From: Verpa conica
Taxonomy: Eukaryota > Ascomycota > Pezizomycetes > Pezizales > Morchellaceae
DNA length: 64,000 bases
Direction: 5' to 3'
Assembly (NCBI GenBank): GCA_033030425.1
Contig: JAUFSD010000009.1
Coordinates: forward strand, 124,001-188,000
This document shows positions 11,191 to 20,587 of this stretch, piece by piece (the first letter of the stretch is position 1; every line of letters begins with the position of its first letter). The notes beneath the pieces were generated by a model. The model did not search any database. It had not been told where the DNA came from and saw only the letters and a program-made list of their open reading frames with translations. The position numbers and the translations under genes were made by a program.

Positions 11191-12349
11191 GTATAATCTG
11201 ACATCTGACTATATAAAACCTGCGGCCTAACACTAGCTAGGTTAGCAAATCTCGACTATATGATATCTGGCGGGAGGGGGAGCTGAAAGATATCTTGAAC
11301 ATATTTTTAGACATGATAGAGTTTGCTCTCTATCTCTCCGATTAATCTACTCGTATGTTAATTAATAACTCTGAATTTTTATAACCATAACACCAAAAAA
11401 CCATCAAGAAGCCCCTAGTGAATAGACCCTAAATTTAGCTAAAACTAATTAATATTTACTTGAATTACCAATTGTAATGTTATGAGATTCTAACTACACA
11501 TAGTTTTCTTACTGCTATTACACCAGTGCTTATTCTAGTGGCTGTAACCACATTCCGAGTTGTTAATTAACGCGCGAGTACAATAAAAGGTAAATTAACT
11601 TTTAGCTAGACACTGAAATGTATCCCATATTTGAGCTATCCTCCCTATCACGGCACCCCTTTCTAGCAGCCATACATGTATTTATGGTTAATTCATTCAT
11701 TTATTCTAGCAGCCATGTCAGACTCCCTTTTGGAAGATCCTCGAAAAAAAAACTAACCCCAAAGTTTTCTATGCCAAGATCAAAGATCTTTATTCTTAGT
11801 GTAAAAGTGCTATTCAAAATATTCCCTATTTTACTCAATTCATGGCTAAAACAGGCAGTTTTTTTCCAAACCACGGTAAACCCTTAGGACCTTACGTGCC
11901 ATAGAATTAATACCGCGGGTATTAGTAGTACAGTAGGAGAACTCTATCTAAACCTAGAGAGAATATTCTTACAAAGAAAACGCCCTAGCCCAATAGGGCT
12001 ATTTTAGGCTAAATGTAGCCCAGTGCGGCTCCCACCCCCTTGCCCCGGCCCTGCTCGGAATGGGTATTCTTATAGAGAGCTTATACCGGAGACAAACCTC
12101 TCTACTAGTCGCCTGGTTCATGTATAGTAACCAATATGTGAAAAATAAGATATAAAATCCAACTGAAATAAAACCTATGTTCTGATTACACCCACCCTCC
12201 ATAGTCCCCTTTACAAACCCGCTACCATAAAATAGTCCTCCGATTACCTCTGCTTCGTACATTAACTACCAATAGTGTCTCTCCCATGGAAAAAACTCTC
12301 TCCCTTGCCAAAGGAACCTCATAACAGCTCAATCACTCAACAGTACCCA
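11191..12349. other. AT-rich intergenic, no gene seen
   Basis: Short frames only (the longest are 89 codons on plus and 87 on minus) with no recognisable features. AT-rich with homopolymer runs. Confidence 0.5.
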
Positions 12350-12671
12350 TGCCTCCAGCTGGGGCATCATACCACGCAGCCTCCGCCGCCACCTTCACCC
12401 GTATACTCCTCCTACTACTTTCGGACGGCAAAACATGTGTTATAGGGATATCTTCTTGATGAATTGACCTCCTATGTTGATAGACGTTATCTAAACGAGT
12501 AAAGACGCGTTGACAGCCAGAAAACAGGCAATGAAATTTAACCCTATTGTGAATAGTACGGAAGTGACGGTTGAAGTCACTCTTGCGCTGATAGACCTTG
12601 CTACAGGCAGTGCAGGATATAGTGAGTCTTCTACCATTCCAGATGCATTGATGCGGACTGCTGTGGAGTAC
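12350..12671 (+). pseudogene. 5' part of an unidentified gene split by the retrotransposon
   Basis: An ATG at 12,350 opens a short Ala-rich frame. After two frame changes the coding character continues (LTSYVDRRYLNE near 12,460-12,490) and then as a clean frame from 12,498 to the insertion point at 12,671. The last in-frame codons are ...AVEY, using the GTAC that became the target duplication. The same frame resumes after the element at 20,405. The family is not recognised. Because it contains frame breaks of its own, it was probably already decayed when the element landed. Confidence 0.45.
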
Positions 12672-12813
12672 TGTAGGCTGCTCTGTGTTCTCTTGACTGG
12701 TGATCTACCAATCAAAGGTGTCATGAAACGAGGATGATGACATTGATTGTGACCTGTGGGTCACTGAGCTATTTATCTACATCACTAGCCTCTTCAGCTA
12801 GCGCTGCGCCACA
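12672..12813 (-). repeat. 3' LTR
   Basis: 142 bp, identical to 20,259-20,400. Read on the element's strand it begins TGTGGCGCAGC and ends GCAGCCTACA. It contains an ATG-started frame of 17 codons that in this copy continues into flanking DNA instead of gag. Confidence 0.95.
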
Positions 12814-13295
12814 GACATACCCCTTTCATCTTTTAGTTCCACATCATCCAATGAGACTCTACATGTCCCTTGATCGTCGCTCCATCTCACCTCCTAATTG
12901 CATATAATGATAGTAAGACAAAATGAAAAAAAACAAAAAAACAAAAACAACAACCTCAACAACAAACCACAAACAAACATAACAAAATACGCAAAAGACC
13001 CCTTCCAGCAGCAGACAACTACGACAAACGAGCAAACATAATTAGTAACCTCTAGCTATCGCGATAATCATAATAATAAAGCTTTATCCCATAGACCCTT
13101 GTTGATCTTCGTCCATCGCGCTAATATGAATCCACTCACAGGTTGAGCAATGATTCGGAATAATACCATGTAATCACGAACACTATGTGCTGCGCGTAAA
13201 CAAGAAGGAAAAAAAACAAATTTAGAAATTGAGCTTGATAATCAAGCCTCCGATAAGCAACGATATCCCAGAAATCCCGACCCTTCCTTTGTTGT
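12814..13295 (-). other. Retrotransposon 3' untranslated region with polypurine tract
   Basis: About 480 bp between the pol stop and the 3' LTR. On the element strand, the purine-rich 'gatgaaagggg' lies a few bases upstream of the LTR and is the likely plus-strand primer tract. Around 12,920-12,990 there is a strongly A/C-rich plus-strand stretch (G/T-rich on the element strand). No coding frame. Confidence 0.6.
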
Positions 13296-16200
13296 TCACC
13301 CTCCACTTGTGCTCTTACTGCAATCCTCCACCTCGAGATCTCTCAGTTTTTCACACATACCAACAAACCTCAATTGCCCCTTCTCTTTGAGATCACCGTC
13401 GAACCCTAACCATTTTTCCTCTCTGGGAATGAAGACCTTAAGATCGTCTAAATGAACCTTTTCTTGGAGGCCGGATTTTTTGACTTTGGCTATCAACCCA
13501 GTCTTTATATCGAATAATCGTCCGGTCTTACCATGCCATGACACGTTCCTTAGTTCGTATGGGCCTTCCCAGCGGGGGTCAAATTTATGACCATGCTGCT
13601 TATCTAATTGGAACCGTCTCAGTAGGACCAGATCTCCTTCCTTTGGGGCCTCCCAAAACCTGCCTGGTCTCACAGGAACTCCTTTCACTATCATCCTCTC
13701 TCTCACACACTCTCTCATTTCCTCAATTTTCTCCATTCGTTGATGATATACCCATGTCTCAACTGACGTTGTGGCATCCAACATCTCAACAGGGTTAGAC
13801 ATTACCTTATCTCGCTCGATGCTTTCCAATCGATGGATCTGATCTGCAGCATCTATCATTACTGCCGATGCTATTCTGTCTCTAGGAGTGATATCTAGAT
13901 AACTCTGTTGTATATTGAATCCATATAACAGTTGACTTGGAGTGTATCCATGGGTGCGAATTATGCGTGTGTTGATTGCATTCGTGACTTGCAGGAGGAA
14001 CATACTCCATTGGGACATCTTGTCAGGCAAGGTGGATATGATGGTTCTAAACCCAAGGATGACCAGTTGGACATAGCGTTCTGCAAGACCTACCGATGAT
14101 GGGTGAGATTTTGGGGCAGGATATTGTTTCACCCTTTTAGATCTCAGTAGCTGCTGCACCTCAGCGCTGACAAAGTGAGATCCATTATCGCAATATATCG
14201 CTCGAGGCCAGCCTAGATGTTGACTGATCTCATTGAGAAAGGCAATAACTTCCTGACTGGTGTTTCTCGGGACCGCTTTCGTGAACAGGAACCGTGTAAA
14301 GTAATCTACAGCGATAATGATGTATTTGGTGTTGCCGATTGACGTGGGTGTAATGGGGCCAATAAAATCGATACCGATCAGATCAAAGGGCTGAAGTTGC
14401 ATAATCGGGAGGAGATCTTGAGAAGGTCGTAGGGGCCCAACACTTTGGCATGACTTACACGAACGACAATAGTATGATGTATCTCTGTGTCTCATAGGCC
14501 AATAGTATCTCCCAATCAGCTTTTTTAGGGTTATGGCTTCGGCGAAATGTCCGTGCGCATCATGAGCCCATAGCAGTATAGTTCTGACTTCGTGTCGTTT
14601 TATGCATGTCGAGAGATCTCCAGTCTTTTCTTTATAGAGAAGGGATCTTGGAGTAGACAATGTTGTGTGTCCTCCGTCATGAGTTCTCTTAAAAGGATCA
14701 GTACCTCCTACCAAGATAAACCTTGCAGACTGTTGACGCATTCTTCTTCTCCACTTCTTCACCTCTGGAAGAGAGAGCTTCTCAGATCCTACCTTCTCCT
14801 CTATTTTTAGAAGTGGGAGAGTTCCTGTTAGTTTATATTCAACCAGGATCCCATACCACCCATCATTCAACCACTCTTTCCACTTCTCTAATTCTTCCTC
14901 AGCTTCATCTTCTTTCTCTATCTCAATTCCTAACACCTGCCTCTGCCCTTGACACTCATTCTTGCTGTCTGACACTGGTTCTTCTGACCTCGTTCTCATT
15001 CTTGACATGCCATCTGCTAGGATATTTTGAGCTCCAGGCACGTGATGTATATCCATATCGAACTCAGCCAGTGCAAGTTGCCATCTGACGATTCTTCCCT
15101 TGGCGTCATCACCCTTCAAGATTGAAACCAATGCCTGATGGTCAGTATAGACTTTGACAGGATACCGTGATCCTCGTACTAGCCACCCGACTTCACCTAG
15201 ACAGCGAACAACAGATAGAGCTTCCCTTTCGGTGGTATGATATTTTGTCTCCGCAGGAGCAAAGGGTTTTGATAGGAACATGATGATTCGTTCCATCGAT
15301 CGGTGTTTTGGAGACGCTATTGTTCCAGGAGGAAGATTGACTAACTGGAAAAGGACCCCTCCTAGTCCCAGGTTAGATGCATCTGTTGACAGATGATATT
15401 GGAGATCTGGATCACCCCCCCATATCATATTGTTTTCAAGGCTTTTCTTGATATGATTGAACGATTCTATATGCTGTGGTTTCCACTCAAGGACTAACTC
15501 GCGTCTTGCACCCCTTGCGTTCCAGACACATGAAATAGCTGATTTGAGAACCTTTGAGTGTTCTGCTCGACCGGGTATCCATTGACGTAGATAAGTGGTG
15601 ATATGTAGGAACTTCTCTAGCTGCTCAGGAGTAGTCGGAATGGGGTACTCTCGGATTGCCGCTAGTTTATCGACCGAAGGGCGTAGACCACCTTTACCGC
15701 TACCCGCAAATCCCAAGAGCTTTAGAATCGTCATCCAGAAATAGGTTTTAGACGGATTAAGATTTAGACCAGACCAAGCAATTCGCGGAAAATATTTAGT
15801 GTGGAGGAACATGGCCTGACTTGCAAAGGTCTCGTTTGCACCATAATCATCATCTTGGAAATATTCGTAGGCCCAATCAGACCATATTCCTGCAATTCCA
15901 GGTTCAGGATTCGGAGATGGAATAGGACCAGCAAAGAAATCTTTCATTCGAGCGTATGTGTGAGCAGCTCCCTGAAGCCCCATCCCCATTCGTCGATAGC
16001 AAAACTGCCCAAAAGGAGTGTTGAAAGCAGTTTTATATGCGTGTTCTTCCGCAAGGACTATCCCCCAGTAACCCATTGTTGCATCTGTCTGCCAGTAGCA
16101 ATTGAACTTCCACTGCATGAGATTATGGAGAATAGGCTCGATTCGTTTCATAGGAGTGTTCTGCTTAATCGTTTTCTGATTGAGTCTACAGAATACATTG

Positions 16201-17438
16201 ACCAATCGCAGAGTAGCGTTTTTCTTTCGCACGAATTTAGGTCGATTTGACCATTGAGAGTTCGAGAAGTCAATAATTTTCGAGTCCACAAGCTTAGGAA
16301 GGTTTTCTCGCATCCACTCGACTTCCTCAGCGGTGAAAAGAGGGTTAGATGCCTTGTGAGGAATCGTACCAGGATATGTGGGGATCCAATGCTTAGCTAA
16401 TTTGCATGCTGGTAGTTTGCTCAGATCGTCGTTGAAGATATCCTTCCATGTATAGAGAAGTCGTTGTGCGAATTTTAACTTTTGAGGTGTATCGGCAGCC
16501 GGACCGATGGTGATTTTAGAGGTTTCACACCATTTTGCGATAGCTTCCTCTGAAGTATCCTCGTCAATGTCTCGTAGATAATCGACAGGTCGATCAGTGG
16601 TCGGGTATCCGGTGTTGTTGATACCATAGAATTTGTCATCGGAATTGATCATTTCATAGGTGTGGCCGTCTTTGTCGGTGACGAGAAACTCAAGAGAGGT
16701 GTTCTGATGGGTTTTATATTCATCATGAACTGTCGACGACACCACTTTACACTCCATCTCTTTTGGGTTTGCCTCCTCCATCCACTCCACAGATCCCAGC
16801 TCCTCGAAGACATCAAGAACATTTCGTTTTGAGACCTCATCTTCCTGCTGCATCTTTACTGTTGTTCGGCCATTGCAGTGCATACATTTCACACTGTGAC
16901 ACCCAGCTTCAGGTCGGACGACTCCTTTCGGATCGACATAAAAGATATAACATCGTGTGATATCTCTACAGTCAGCGACAAAGGTATTTTCGTCATGATT
17001 TTCAGGGAGACTTCCGTTTTGTTCCTCTTCCTTGTTTACCTTCCACCTCTTTCCACGTTTTATTTGCGATTCTTTGTGTGCTTTAACTCTCTTCCATTCT
17101 TCCTTTTCCTCTTGCCAAGCTACCTCCTGCACTTCTTCCTCTCTGCACAGCTCACATTCACTTTCGGACCCCTCGGTTATAGATAATTGATCGACTTGAT
17201 TTTCCATCAATGTTCTTTGATCAGTGTTGTCTTTTATAATAGAGAGACAAGAGGGACTTTCATTTCCAGGGGTGACATCTATCTGTATGCCACCTCCTGG
17301 TTCAAGGATTTCTTTACTTAGCTGTTTCATTCTTCTTCCATCGACTACTTCCACGGCACAACTTTCGTCATTATGCTCTTCCCCTCCAGGATCATCTATA
17401 CCGCTACTAGCCTCCTGAAAGCTTAGCAGCGGAACTCT
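13296..17438 (-). CDS. Pol polyprotein: RT, RNase H, integrase
   Basis: The frame is open from the -1 slip site at 17,438 to the stop at 13,296. Numbering from the first GTG (17,354) it has 1,352 residues. Reverse transcriptase spans roughly 345-550 with active-site motif YFQDDDYG at 498-505. RNase H spans about 650-785 with STDAS, TEREAL and YTDHQ. Integrase spans about 925-1,150 with an H-H-C-C zinc motif near 931-969 and the catalytic triad D996, D1056, E1092 (exact 35-residue spacing). A GPY/F-type module (WEGPYEL) follows. The first ~250 residues are acidic with a Cys/His cluster (CHSVKCMHC) of unknown role. There is no ATG near the start of the frame, which fits synthesis only as a Gag-Pol fusion by frameshifting. 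All key residues are present, so the copy looks competent. Confidence 0.93.
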   Translation of the reverse strand, partial: RVPLLSFQEASSGIDDPGGEEHNDESCAVEVVDGRRMKQLSKEILEPGGGIQIDVTPGNESPSCLSIIKDNTDQRTLMENQVDQLSITEGSESECELCREEEVQEVAWQEEKEEWKRVKAHKESQIKRGKRWKVNKEEEQNGSLPENHDENTFVADCRDITRCYIFYVDPKGVVRPEAGCHSVKCMHCNGRTTVKMQQEDEVSKRNVLDVFEELGSVEWMEEANPKEMECKVVSSTVHDEYKTHQNTSLEFLVTDKDGHTYEMINSDDKFYGINNTGYPTTDRPVDYLRDIDEDTSEEAIAKWCETSKITIGPAADTPQKLKFAQRLLYTWKDIFNDDLSKLPACKLAKHWIPTYPGTIPHKASNPLFTAEEVEWMRENLPKLVDSKIIDFSNSQWSNRPKFVRKKNATLRLVNVFCRLNQKTIKQNTPMKRIEPILHNLMQWKFNCYWQTDATMGYWGIVLAEEHAYKTAFNTPFGQFCYRRMGMGLQGAAHTYARMKDFFAGPIPSPNPEPGIAGIWSDWAYEYFQDDDYGANETFASQAMFLHTKYFPRIAWSGLNLNPSKTYFWMTILKLLGFAGSGKGGLRPSVDKLAAIREYPIPTTPEQLEKFLHITTYLRQWIPGRAEHSKVLKSAISCVWNARGARRELVLEWKPQHIESFNHIKKSLENNMIWGGDPDLQYHLSTDASNLGLGGVLFQLVNLPPGTIASPKHRSMERIIMFLSKPFAPAETKYHTTEREALSVVRCLGEVGWLVRGSRYPVKVYTDHQALVSILKGDDAKGRIVRWQLALAEFDMDIHHVPGAQNILADGMSRMRTRSEEPVSDSKNECQGQRQVLGIEIEKEDEAEEELEKWKEWLNDGWYGILVEYKLTGTLPLLKIEEKVGSEKLSLPEVKKWRRRMRQQSARFILVGGTDPFKRTHDGGHTTLSTPRSLLYKEKTGDLSTCIKRHEVRTILLWAHDAHGHFAEAITLKKLIGRYYWPMRHRDTSYYCRSCKSCQSVGPLRPSQDLLPIMQLQPFDLIGIDFIGPITPTSIGNTKYIIIAVDYFTRFLFTKAVPRNTSQEVIAFLNEISQHLGWPRAIYCDNGSHFVSAEVQQLLRSKRVKQYPAPKSHPSSVGLAERYVQLVILGFRTIISTLPDKMSQWSMFLLQVTNAINTRIIRTHGYTPSQLLYGFNIQQSYLDITPRDRIASAVMIDAADQIHRLESIERDKVMSNPVEMLDATTSVETWVYHQRMEKIEEMRECVRERMIVKGVPVRPGRFWEAPKEGDLVLLRRFQLDKQHGHKFDPRWEGPYELRNVSWHGKTGRLFDIKTGLIAKVKKSGLQEKVHLDDLKVFIPREEKWLGFDGDLKEKGQLRFVGMCEKLRDLEVEDCSKSTSGG

Positions 17439-17444
17439 TTTCCC
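17401..17444 (-). promoter_or_regulatory. Programmed -1 frameshift signal at gag-pol junction
   Basis: On the element strand the heptamer G GGA AAA (17,444-17,438) is in the gag frame in the phase required for tandem -1 slippage. After a 5-nt spacer a 9-bp stem follows, arms at 17,432-17,424 and 17,409-17,401 (CCGCTGCTA against TAGTAGCGG, one G-U pair), with a 14-nt loop. The gag TAA lies inside the stem region at 17,425-17,423. The -1 frame is exactly the pol frame and stays open. Layout matches classical retroviral-type frameshift signals. Confidence 0.85.
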
Positions 17445-20311
17445 GATTGGAATTCTTCGTCATCAGACTGAGATTCTGATTCTGCGTCATACTCCTCTTC
17501 TTCGAAAGTTTCTCGCTCAATCTGACTCACAATCCGGTGGATAAGATCATTGCCTGCCTCGAGTTCTTCGACCACCTCATCTTCAAGATCAATGATTAGA
17601 GATTCAGGATTGATTATGACTTTCGGAACTATGTTGTCTTTCTCATTCCCTACTGTTGGGACTAAGAACTCTTGACCACTTCTATTCTTAATCACATAGG
17701 TATCAGTTCTGTAATCACCACGTGCCTGACATTGGCGTAACCATCTCCGGCTAAGCAGAATCCCGTAGGAAGGTTTGCATGGACCAGGCATTACATAGCA
17801 CCTGATTTCCGCAGTCACTCCAGCGATTTCGAGATCAATATCAACGTATGAAGTGATTGCTGTGGTTCCTCCGTTTGCGATCTTGATCAACAGACCAGGA
17901 CTGTTCTGTTTTAGGAGGTTCATTTGATCTGCGATGTATTCGGGAATCAAATTGACTACTGATCCACCATCAACCAATATCCGGCGGATCTCGTATTGGC
18001 CTCCTTGGTTTTTGATTCTTCCAAAGGTATAGAAGTTGCCGATTACCGCTTCTGTATCCGGTAATGCTCTCCTAGAAAATTCCACTGCATTGGCGTCAGG
18101 AGCAGTGGCTTTACCTTTGTCGTTTTTCTTTCGAGGGGCTCTCTCTTGCACTAGTCCTCTCGCAATATCTCTGCGAGCTGATGGTGCTAATTCAAATAGC
18201 TCACCATACGTAAGTCCCTTGACCTCCGTGTCTCTGAGTCTCGCAACCATGTCACCGACAGGATGATCTTTCATCATTCTTATGGGTTTCTTTACCGACG
18301 GTTCAGAAGAGGTGTCTTTAGATTTTGTCTTTCTGAGCTTCGCAGGGCCAGGTGGTTCGTACGTTGTGGTGTCTTTATTATCAAAGACAACTTCCGGAGA
18401 CTTGGTTTTCGACTTTGATGAAGATGTAGCTGGTTGTTCCCTGGTCTTTTGCTTACCTCTTTTCGGTTGGCCACTTGCACTCGCATCACCCATGGCTTCG
18501 CTTCTGCTTCTCTTCTCTACTGCATCTACATCGAACCATTCAACCATGTCAGTCTCAGGAACTGTCATTTCGTCAAATGTGTTTGAGGCTGGTCTATTGA
18601 ATTTTGTAAACTCAACCATCGACACTTCACGAACTTCGTTTGCACCAGCCCGATTGAGGTCTTGACTTAGGCGGTTCGGTTGTTGAGCAATCTGAGGGTT
18701 GACCGAATTTAGCGAATTTTCAGGTCCCGATCTAATACCATATCTGTTAAATGTCCTCTTGGCTCTCTCCCTTTCTATCCTTTCTCTGATGCGGTATTGC
18801 TCCTCTCTTGGCAATCCTGGATTCTGACAATCTAAGCTGATATGTCCTTCAACTCCACACCTGTAACACGTGATTGTGTTTTCATTTCTCTTATTCGAAT
18901 ATGAAGGATTATTGTTGTGTTGGCTTATGCGAGCATCATTTTGGAAGTTATACGAGGTCGGATGTGTTGTCCTGTTGTGATTCATCACATTCTGAGGAGC
19001 GTAGGGAAGGTTTGCATACGAAGGGTTTGATTGTGGGATTTGTTGATAGCCACCTCCTCTGTTTGGCCTGGTTGCCGCAAATACTTCCGTCGTCTGAGGT
19101 TGAGGGCCCATGAACTGGTTACTGAAGTCCGTGGGATTCGATTGTGTCCTGTCCTTCATCATTTTTTCGAGCATTTTCTTTAGTCCATCTTGATCGACGA
19201 ATACCCCCTTTGACTTGGATTTTCTTCTCTTGGACTTAGCTTTCTTCTTCTTCTTCTTTTCATCATCACTGCTCTCTGAATCTTCACTCTCACTGCCAGT
19301 TGTGGTGTCACTGCTGTCATTTTCACTAGTCGATGATGAATCAGAGGTGTGGCCAGACTTCTTTGATTTCCTTCCAGATTTGCTTGTTGAGCGGTTGAAC
19401 TTTCTTGCAGCAGACATAGCATCTTTGAAGGTATACTTCTCTCCCAATTGACCTAGTGCCATGACTAGGACTCTAGTATTCTCTTCTCTGATGCCTTTAA
19501 CAAATTTCTTTGCCGCTATGTCGTCCCATTCTGTGTCAATATTCTCACTGATCCTGGTTGCTTTCTTGATGTATTGCTTGAGCGACAGACTTCTCTGCTT
19601 TAACCCCAGCAATTCATCTTCTGCATCTCTCTTCTTATCATTCCTCTTGTCAGTGTTATCATATTTTGCTCTTAGAGCAGCAGTCATTAGAGTCCATGAC
19701 GTAGTCACAGCACTTGGTTGTCTGAACGCCCACGTAGCTGCTTTACCCTTCATTTTACCTTTTAAGAGAGCTAGACGAGCCTCGTCCTTTTTTGCTTGAT
19801 CAGGGTAGACATCTTCCTTAGGGAGAAAGTTGAGCTCAATGGAGGTGATAAAGTCTTCGACACTCTCGGTTGACCTTCCGTGAAAGGTTCTGGCCGGTAC
19901 TGCTGATTCCATGATGATTTTCGTCGATAACTGTTGCTGCTGACGTTGTAGTTTGGCTAAGGTTTTATTGTTGAGATAATTAATGTAAGGTTCGAGTTTC
20001 TTTTCTGGCTGAATTGTTTTGTCCTCGTTTGCGTTATCGATGATGGTTTCGTTGTTGATGTCTTCGAATTCGATGGGTTCGATGTATTTTTCCACGTACG
20101 GGTATAAGGGATCTTTCCTTTGTCTTGCTGGCTTGGACATTACCTTATGTCGTCTTTTCTCGATCTTATGATGCAATTGCTTTAACTGATTCACAATCTT
20201 TTGGCTGCTAACTGCGTCTATTAACGGATCACAGTCATCAACAAAGGGGTCACCAGTTTGTAGGCTGCTCTGTGTTCTCTTGACTGGTGATCTACCAATC
20301 AAAGGTGTCAT
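17423..20311 (-). CDS. Gag with aspartic protease domain
   Basis: The frame is 962 codons. From the N-terminus it has an LTR-encoded segment (residues 1-17), a capsid-like helical region with the retrotransposon-gag pattern (about 140-305), a Ser/Asp/Lys-rich linker (about 310-370), a CCHC zinc knuckle C482-x2-C485-x4-H490-x4-C495, and a protease with active-site motif VDGGS at 780-784 followed by a YGILLSRRWL block. The C-terminus is acidic. The first ATG (20,311) lies in the LTR; later in-frame ATGs at residues 58 and 134 are alternative starts. The frame ends at TAA 17,425-17,423, just after the -1 slip site. It would form the particle and process the polyprotein. Confidence 0.92.
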   Translation of the reverse strand: MTPLIGRSPVKRTQSSLQTGDPFVDDCDPLIDAVSSQKIVNQLKQLHHKIEKRRHKVMSKPARQRKDPLYPYVEKYIEPIEFEDINNETIIDNANEDKTIQPEKKLEPYINYLNNKTLAKLQRQQQQLSTKIIMESAVPARTFHGRSTESVEDFITSIELNFLPKEDVYPDQAKKDEARLALLKGKMKGKAATWAFRQPSAVTTSWTLMTAALRAKYDNTDKRNDKKRDAEDELLGLKQRSLSLKQYIKKATRISENIDTEWDDIAAKKFVKGIREENTRVLVMALGQLGEKYTFKDAMSAARKFNRSTSKSGRKSKKSGHTSDSSSTSENDSSDTTTGSESEDSESSDDEKKKKKKAKSKRRKSKSKGVFVDQDGLKKMLEKMMKDRTQSNPTDFSNQFMGPQPQTTEVFAATRPNRGGGYQQIPQSNPSYANLPYAPQNVMNHNRTTHPTSYNFQNDARISQHNNNPSYSNKRNENTITCYRCGVEGHISLDCQNPGLPREEQYRIRERIERERAKRTFNRYGIRSGPENSLNSVNPQIAQQPNRLSQDLNRAGANEVREVSMVEFTKFNRPASNTFDEMTVPETDMVEWFDVDAVEKRSRSEAMGDASASGQPKRGKQKTREQPATSSSKSKTKSPEVVFDNKDTTTYEPPGPAKLRKTKSKDTSSEPSVKKPIRMMKDHPVGDMVARLRDTEVKGLTYGELFELAPSARRDIARGLVQERAPRKKNDKGKATAPDANAVEFSRRALPDTEAVIGNFYTFGRIKNQGGQYEIRRILVDGGSVVNLIPEYIADQMNLLKQNSPGLLIKIANGGTTAITSYVDIDLEIAGVTAEIRCYVMPGPCKPSYGILLSRRWLRQCQARGDYRTDTYVIKNRSGQEFLVPTVGNEKDNIVPKVIINPESLIIDLEDEVVEELEAGNDLIHRIVSQIERETFEEEEYDAESESQSDDEEFQSGKEFRC
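20246..20255 (-). other. Candidate primer-binding site
   Basis: On the element strand, TGGTGACCCC begins three bases after the 5' LTR ends (…CTACA-aac-TGG). It begins with TGG, as expected for pairing with a tRNA 3' CCA end, and would pair with a tRNA ending GGGGUCACCA. The tRNA identity cannot be settled from this window. The gag frame reads straight through it. Confidence 0.65.
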
Positions 20312-20400
20312 GAAACGAGGATGATGACATTGATTGTGACCTGTGGGTCACTGAGCTATTTATCTACATCACTAGCCTCTTCAGCTAGCGCTGCGCCACA
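20259..20400 (-). repeat. 5' LTR
   Basis: 142 bp, identical to the 3' LTR at 12,672-12,813. It contains the ATG of the long gag frame (20,311), so the first 17 codons of that frame are LTR sequence. It would supply promoter and start-site functions for the element. Confidence 0.95.
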
Positions 20401-20587
20401 GTACGGATCAATTAGACAAGGTATACTAAATATTTGGGTGGGATACATACCTAACGTTCTTGGCACAACGGCCTTGGCAAGTAGTGTCTTGTGGAGTTAC
20501 GGGATCATTCTCAACAAAAGATCGCTCGAGGTCATCCAAAGGTGCGTCTACCCAGGAGTAGGAAGGCTCAAGACCTTTAAAAGGTAA
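20401..20587 (+). pseudogene. 3' part of the gene split by the retrotransposon
   Basis: Reading on from the duplicated GTAC, the frame interrupted at 12,671 continues for about 61 codons to a TAG at 20,585. It includes a hydrophobic stretch with NIWVGYIPNVLGTTALASS. The in-frame continuity across 7.7 kb shows that one reading frame was broken by the insertion. Family not recognised; no downstream exon is obvious. Confidence 0.5.

Larger units (their letters stand above)
12672..20400 (-). mobile_element. Complete Ty3/Gypsy-like LTR retrotransposon
   Basis: The 7,729-bp element has 142-bp LTRs that start TG and end CA and are identical base for base. The 4-bp duplication GTAC flanks it at 12,668-12,671 and 20,401-20,404. 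The internal region carries a gag-protease frame and a pol frame in the order RT, RNase H, integrase, which is the Ty3/Gypsy order. No env-like frame and no chromodomain is seen. Identical LTRs, intact long frames and an intact target duplication indicate a recent insertion. Most other repeats in the window are decayed, so this copy may belong to a currently active family. Confidence 0.95.

Noticed and set aside
13538..19799. Plus-strand ORFs opposite gag and pol
   Set aside because: Low-complexity reflections of the minus-strand coding frames; no env-like features such as signal peptide plus transmembrane anchor in order.
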